From Splendidivirga corallicola (lineage in GTDB: Bacteria > Bacteroidota > Bacteroidia > Cytophagales > Cyclobacteriaceae): a stretch of 64,000 nucleotides of DNA. Where the stretch lies: contig JAUJEA010000007.1 of NCBI GenBank assembly GCA_030442035.1, positions 62,001-126,000 of the forward strand, given 5' to 3'. A program made the position numbers and the translations under genes. The notes beneath the pieces were generated by a model that saw nothing but the letters and a program-made list of their open reading frames with translations, was not told the origin of the DNA and made no database searches. Positions 60,960-64,000 of this stretch are shown in pieces; the stretch's first letter is position 1, and the number at the start of each line of letters is the position of its first letter.

Positions 60960-61910
60960 CTAACTTCGCTTTTTGATGAAGGAAAATTTGGTTGAAAAAA
61001 TACCTCCCATTCGTTCTTTAAATTTTATCAAGCTAAACTGAGGGGTATTATTTTCTGATGAAATACCCAGATCAAGAATATCATAGCCATGAACCTGACA
61101 ATAATTATATATTCCTTCCATCAGGAAAACAATAGGACTTAGGGTTCGGTCTTTAAGCTTGTTGGCAGGGTAAAAGTTGTACAAGATGCGATCGTTAACC
61201 CTTACCGCAATGGTTGCAGCACGTATCTCACTATCCGATTGCACGGTAAAAATTTTATACTGATCCGGCAGCTTTGTTACTGTACTTTCCAGTTCTTCAT
61301 AAGTCATAGAAATCGTAATTCCTCTTTCCAGCCTACACGCTTTGATGTAGTCATATATTTCTTCCAAGTCTTTCAGTGCCCTCTGTTCAAATCGAAAATT
61401 TAATTCCTTAGCTTTTAACAGTTTTCTCTCTTCCATCAGATGAATTCTCTCATCTAATCCGGTTTTATTCACTTCGATGTGATGATTTACTTCGGATGAG
61501 TAAATCTCATAATCTTTATTCAGCAAACATGTTGTTACTTTTGATGAGGTAAGATGATCATAACCGCTTGCTGCATTTTTTATTGTGATGGTATTGACTC
61601 TCAGATCAAAAAGATTACTTTCAAAAAAAGTAACAAAATCGTATAAAATTTCAAGATCTATTCCACTGTTTAATTCGATCCCACCAAAAGGTGTTCTGAC
61701 CAAACTCTTTGCATATCCATTGTCAACAAAAAATTTAACACTTCCCAGCACTCCTTTGGTTTTATGATCAACTATGAAATACCTTTTTATGTTATAGCCA
61801 GACCGTAGATTTATAAACTCTTCTTGATTATACAAGTATGATTCATAACGATGTTTGTATCCAACAGGTGGAGTGCAATCCAGGAATTCTATGTTACTAG
61901 TGATGGTCAT
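60960..61910 (-). CDS. GNAT/FemAB-like acyltransferase
   Basis: 316 residues. N-terminal half (~1-140) resembles the first GNAT lobe of FemAB-type proteins, and the C-terminal half (~150-316) contains RFEQRALKDLEEIYDYIKACRLERG, then IRAATIAVRVNDRILYNFYPA and LDLGISSENN, similar to BioF2/CelD-type acetyltransferase domains. In sugar operons such enzymes often acylate an amino-sugar. The start overlaps the cupin stop by four bases. Confidence 0.7.
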   Translation of the reverse strand: MTITSNIEFLDCTPPVGYKHRYESYLYNQEEFINLRSGYNIKRYFIVDHKTKGVLGSVKFFVDNGYAKSLVRTPFGGIELNSGIDLEILYDFVTFFESNLFDLRVNTITIKNAASGYDHLTSSKVTTCLLNKDYEIYSSEVNHHIEVNKTGLDERIHLMEERKLLKAKELNFRFEQRALKDLEEIYDYIKACRLERGITISMTYEELESTVTKLPDQYKIFTVQSDSEIRAATIAVRVNDRILYNFYPANKLKDRTLSPIVFLMEGIYNYCQVHGYDILDLGISSENNTPQFSLIKFKERMGGIFSTKFSFIKKRS

Positions 61911-62314
61911 TTATTTATGGCCAGAAATGCTTCGTGGCTTCTTATATAATCTTGTTCTTCATAGATCTGGCTGGCCAGGCAAATTAGTATGGCACCTTCT
62001 CCAAATTTAATTCTTGACCAATATAAATTGGGAATGAACAGTCCTTCTTTAGATGATTTCAGGGAAAAGGTACTTTTTTTTCCCTGAAGGTCCTCCAGCT
62101 CAATTTCTACACTTCCTTTTAAACAAATCAATATTTTAAGGTTTTTTCTTTGGGCGTGCTCACCACGTACTTTACCCTTCGGGACATCATCCAACCAATA
62201 AATTCTTTTCACAGCAAAAGGAAAATTAACATCAGTGAAATTAGCGATGGTAATGTTACCATTCGGATCAATGATGTTTTGAAAGTGAATTATCTTAGGT
62301 TCCAACATAAACAA
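61907..62314 (-). CDS. FdtA/QdtA-like cupin (sugar 3,4-ketoisomerase family)
   Basis: 135 residues, a single cupin. The family pattern is clear: FPFAVKRIYWLDDVPKGKVRGEHAQ, then LICLKGSVEIELED and GLFIPNLYWSRI. True FdtA/QdtA enzymes convert dTDP-4-keto-6-deoxyglucose. Here the second His of the usual HAH catalytic pair is replaced (His53-Ala-Gln55), and the later conserved His of the WHEM-type motif is Ser (YWSRI). Activity may be lost or altered. First gene of the glycan operon. Confidence 0.78.
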   Translation of the reverse strand: MFMLEPKIIHFQNIIDPNGNITIANFTDVNFPFAVKRIYWLDDVPKGKVRGEHAQRKNLKILICLKGSVEIELEDLQGKKSTFSLKSSKEGLFIPNLYWSRIKFGEGAILICLASQIYEEQDYIRSHEAFLAINK

Positions 62315-62380
62315 CCGAGTCTGCGCAATATTAATAATTTTTTAAGGCTTAAAACTATTAAAATCGTAGTTTTGATGGTT

Positions 62381-62980
62381 ATGGAAGATACCTACCTGAC
62401 TCTGGCACGACAGTCGGAAGGAAGTTATAAAGAAAAGGGAAGTAAATTTCTTGCTTTTGCTTATCCGGTAAATTCAGAAGAAGACATCAAAGAATATTTA
62501 GCAAATCTAAAAAAGAAATACTTCGATGCCCGGCATCATTGTTACGCTTATATCCTGGATCAGGACCAAAGTAGATTCCGGGCTAATGATGACGGTGAGC
62601 CTAATCATTCCGCGGGAGATCCAATTCTGGGTCAAATACGTTCCAACAACCTAACCAATGTACTGATAGTTGTTGTCCGCTATTTCGGCGGCACCAAACT
62701 TGGCGTTGGCGGATTGATCAATGCCTATAGAACCGCAGCAGTCGAAGCAATCGATAATAATCAAATTGTTCAGAAAGTTGTAAAAATTCTTATCAGGATA
62801 AATTTTGATTATCTACAGATGAATGAAGTGATGAAACTGGTCAAGGATTACAATCTTGAAATAAGGCAACAGGAATTTGATAATCGATGCAACTTTTCTC
62901 TTCTGGTGAGATTGAAGCAAAAAGAAGAATTAACTGAAAAATTAAAAAAAATAGCCACACTACAGATGATTCAATCATGA
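62381..62980 (+). CDS. YigZ/IMPACT family protein
   Basis: 199 residues from ATG 62381; ATG 62375 is equally possible, and the open frame further upstream runs into the divergent cupin gene. N-terminal IMPACT domain: KGSKFLAFAYPV, FDARHHCYAYIL, DDGEPNHSAGDPIL and RYFGGTKLGVGGLINAY. The C-terminal ~65 residues are the DUF1949-like ferredoxin fold. Cellular role is unclear. Convergent with the exonuclease gene. Confidence 0.92.
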   Translation: MEDTYLTLARQSEGSYKEKGSKFLAFAYPVNSEEDIKEYLANLKKKYFDARHHCYAYILDQDQSRFRANDDGEPNHSAGDPILGQIRSNNLTNVLIVVVRYFGGTKLGVGGLINAYRTAAVEAIDNNQIVQKVVKILIRINFDYLQMNEVMKLVKDYNLEIRQQEFDNRCNFSLLVRLKQKEELTEKLKKIATLQMIQS

Positions 62981-62998
62981 TACCATCTTCCAAACCAA

Positions 62999-63586
62999 CT
63001 AATCCTCAATATACCCAAGCTCTTTCAGTTTTGAATAAAGTTTAAGGTTTACCCAGGCATCTGTAGCTGCATAACTAATCTGTTTTTCAGTAAGTACTGG
63101 ATTTTCCCAGTTGGACGTTTGCTGTGCTTTGGATATATTAATTCCCATCAATAAGGCGGCAAGCCCTCTGGCACCAGCATTCCGGAATCCTCCCTCTTTG
63201 GTAATTTCCTGCAGTTCTATGAATGATCTTGGTTCGAAAGCACTCAGTTTCTGGAGATCTTTAACATCATCATGCAACGCAATACCAATTTTCTTAATAC
63301 CAGGATTGCTCAACAAATTGATAAGATGCGTGTCCAATCCGATCTTATTTGTCCTAAACAAAAAAACCTTTTCAGGCAAAGCGATCTGCAGCAATGCTAC
63401 ATGATTGTAAGTACCGGCTTTAAAAGCAGGCTTGGATTCCGTGTCAAAACCAACCACATTATATTTGAGGATTTCAGCTACTGCATTTGGTATGGCCTCG
63501 GCCTTTTGGATCAGTACAACTTTACCCTCAAATTTTCCCGAGGGCAGTTCGTTGATCTCTTCTTTGGTTATGTACTTCTTAACCAT
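62999..63586 (-). CDS. 3'-5' exonuclease (RNase D-like, DEDDy)
   Basis: 195 residues from ATG 63586 (MVKKYITKEEI). An in-frame ATG at 63625 would extend it into the antiporter gene, which is less likely. DEDDy acids: GFDTES (Asp, Glu), HDDVKDL (Asp) and YAATDAW (Tyr and Asp). No HRDC domain, so it is the short exonuclease type; DNA or RNA substrate unknown. Seven bp downstream of the antiporter gene. Confidence 0.9.
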   Translation of the reverse strand: MVKKYITKEEINELPSGKFEGKVVLIQKAEAIPNAVAEILKYNVVGFDTESKPAFKAGTYNHVALLQIALPEKVFLFRTNKIGLDTHLINLLSNPGIKKIGIALHDDVKDLQKLSAFEPRSFIELQEITKEGGFRNAGARGLAALLMGINISKAQQTSNWENPVLTEKQISYAATDAWVNLKLYSKLKELGYIED

Positions 63587-63593
63587 AAAAATC

Positions 63594-64000
63594 TCAGGCC
63601 GTCTCTTTAGCTGGTTCTTCTTCAATCTTTCTTATTTTAATTCCGGCATAACCAAAGAACATACTCATCAAAGGGCTTATTATATTGAAGAAACAATAAG
63701 GAGCATATAGTATAGTGGCCACACCCAACACACTTGCTTGCGTAGCTCCACAGGTATTCCAGGGTACAAGTACAGAAGTAACAGTTCCCGAATCTTCAAG
63801 CGATCTGCTCAACACCTCTGGTTTGAGACCTCTTTTTCGATACGTATCGGCATACATCCGTCCTGGCACTACTATGGCCATATATTGATCTGAAGCAGTA
63901 ACATTGAAAAACAGGCATGTTCCTACCGTAGCACCAACCATACCTCCGGCGGTATGCACCATGGAGATCACTGCCTTTGCTATCCTCTTTAATAGTCCGC
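63594..64000 (-). CDS. Na+/H+ antiporter NhaC family, C-terminal part, cut by window edge
   Basis: About 135 residues remain of a large inner-membrane antiporter; the frame is open to the window end, so the start lies beyond 64000. The conserved TASDQYMAIVVPGRMY, LSRSLEDSGTVTSVLVPWNTCG and following hydrophobic segments are typical of NhaC/malate-lactate antiporters. Ends in a charged tail with EEEPAKETA. Likely co-transcribed with the exonuclease gene downstream. Confidence 0.92.
   Translation of the reverse strand, partial: GLLKRIAKAVISMVHTAGGMVGATVGTCLFFNVTASDQYMAIVVPGRMYADTYRKRGLKPEVLSRSLEDSGTVTSVLVPWNTCGATQASVLGVATILYAPYCFFNIISPLMSMFFGYAGIKIRKIEEEPAKETA

Noticed and set aside
62150-62380. 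N-terminal extension of the YigZ protein
   Set aside because: It overlaps the divergent cupin gene; conserved YigZ sequence begins only after 62381.
63587-63625. Extended start of the exonuclease gene
   Set aside because: It would overlap the end of the antiporter gene, and the ATG at 63586 gives a normal N-terminus.
1-64000. tRNA, rRNA, CRISPR, insertion sequences, phage genes
   Set aside because: Gaps were scanned by eye for T-loop and anticodon-stem patterns, regular direct repeats and transposase or integrase motifs; none was found. A computed tRNA and repeat search would be more sensitive.

Overview
The window looks like the chromosome of a Bacteroidota bacterium, most likely of the order Cytophagales. 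Evidence for this: type IX secretion components (PorZ, PorT and a PorE-like OmpA protein), lineage-typical families (DUF4293, DUF5606, DUF6588, SiaB/SiaC), promoters of the Bacteroidota type (TTTG or TTG, then TAnnTTTG), few Shine-Dalgarno sequences, and low G+C (high thirties per cent by eye). I see no rRNA, tRNA, CRISPR array, insertion sequence or prophage gene. The window starts inside a methylmalonyl-CoA mutase gene and ends inside an NhaC-type antiporter gene.

Layout. 1-9,000: acyl-CoA metabolism (methylmalonyl-CoA mutase, thiolase), truA, a NagD-like phosphatase, a uracil-DNA glycosylase homologue and htpG. 9,000-18,700: YraN, pgi, an SGNH-like membrane protein, a conserved unknown protein divergent from a 2Fe-2S ferredoxin, then tdk, porZ and recO. 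18,700-28,300: small envelope proteins, an OmpA-family protein, proline dehydrogenase, aroB and aroA, a metal-receptor-fold protein and a saccharopine dehydrogenase-like enzyme.

28,283-40,466: the most unusual part. Nine genes on the + strand follow a 548-base gene-free region and end at a strong hairpin terminator. In order they are CheR, stand-alone CheB, a membrane GAF protein, a large Cache-like/HAMP/GAF/PAS/PAS/PP2C phosphatase, a SiaB-type kinase, a SiaC-type phosphoprotein, an ABCG-like transporter with a TerB-like N-terminus, a lipoprotein and a small secreted cysteine-containing protein. It reads as a sensory partner switch combined with chemotaxis-type methylation enzymes and, in place of the diguanylate cyclase SiaD, an ABC transporter.

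40,478-57,200: housekeeping and envelope genes, including an alpha/beta hydrolase, an SDR enzyme, ubiE-porT, the PorE-like protein, engB, DUF5606, fbp, lysC, a low-molecular-weight phosphotyrosine phosphatase, enoyl-CoA hydratase, a DUF6588 outer-membrane protein, waaA, a methyltransferase, rsgA and a PhyH-like oxygenase. 57,205-62,314: a minus-strand surface-glycan operon (FdtA-like cupin, GNAT/FemAB-like transferase, Wzx-like flippase, a GT61-like protein with a zinc ribbon, GT2). 62,381-64,000: YigZ, a 3'-5' exonuclease and the antiporter end.

Functions are inferred from motifs and family knowledge read by eye. No database search or structure prediction was run.
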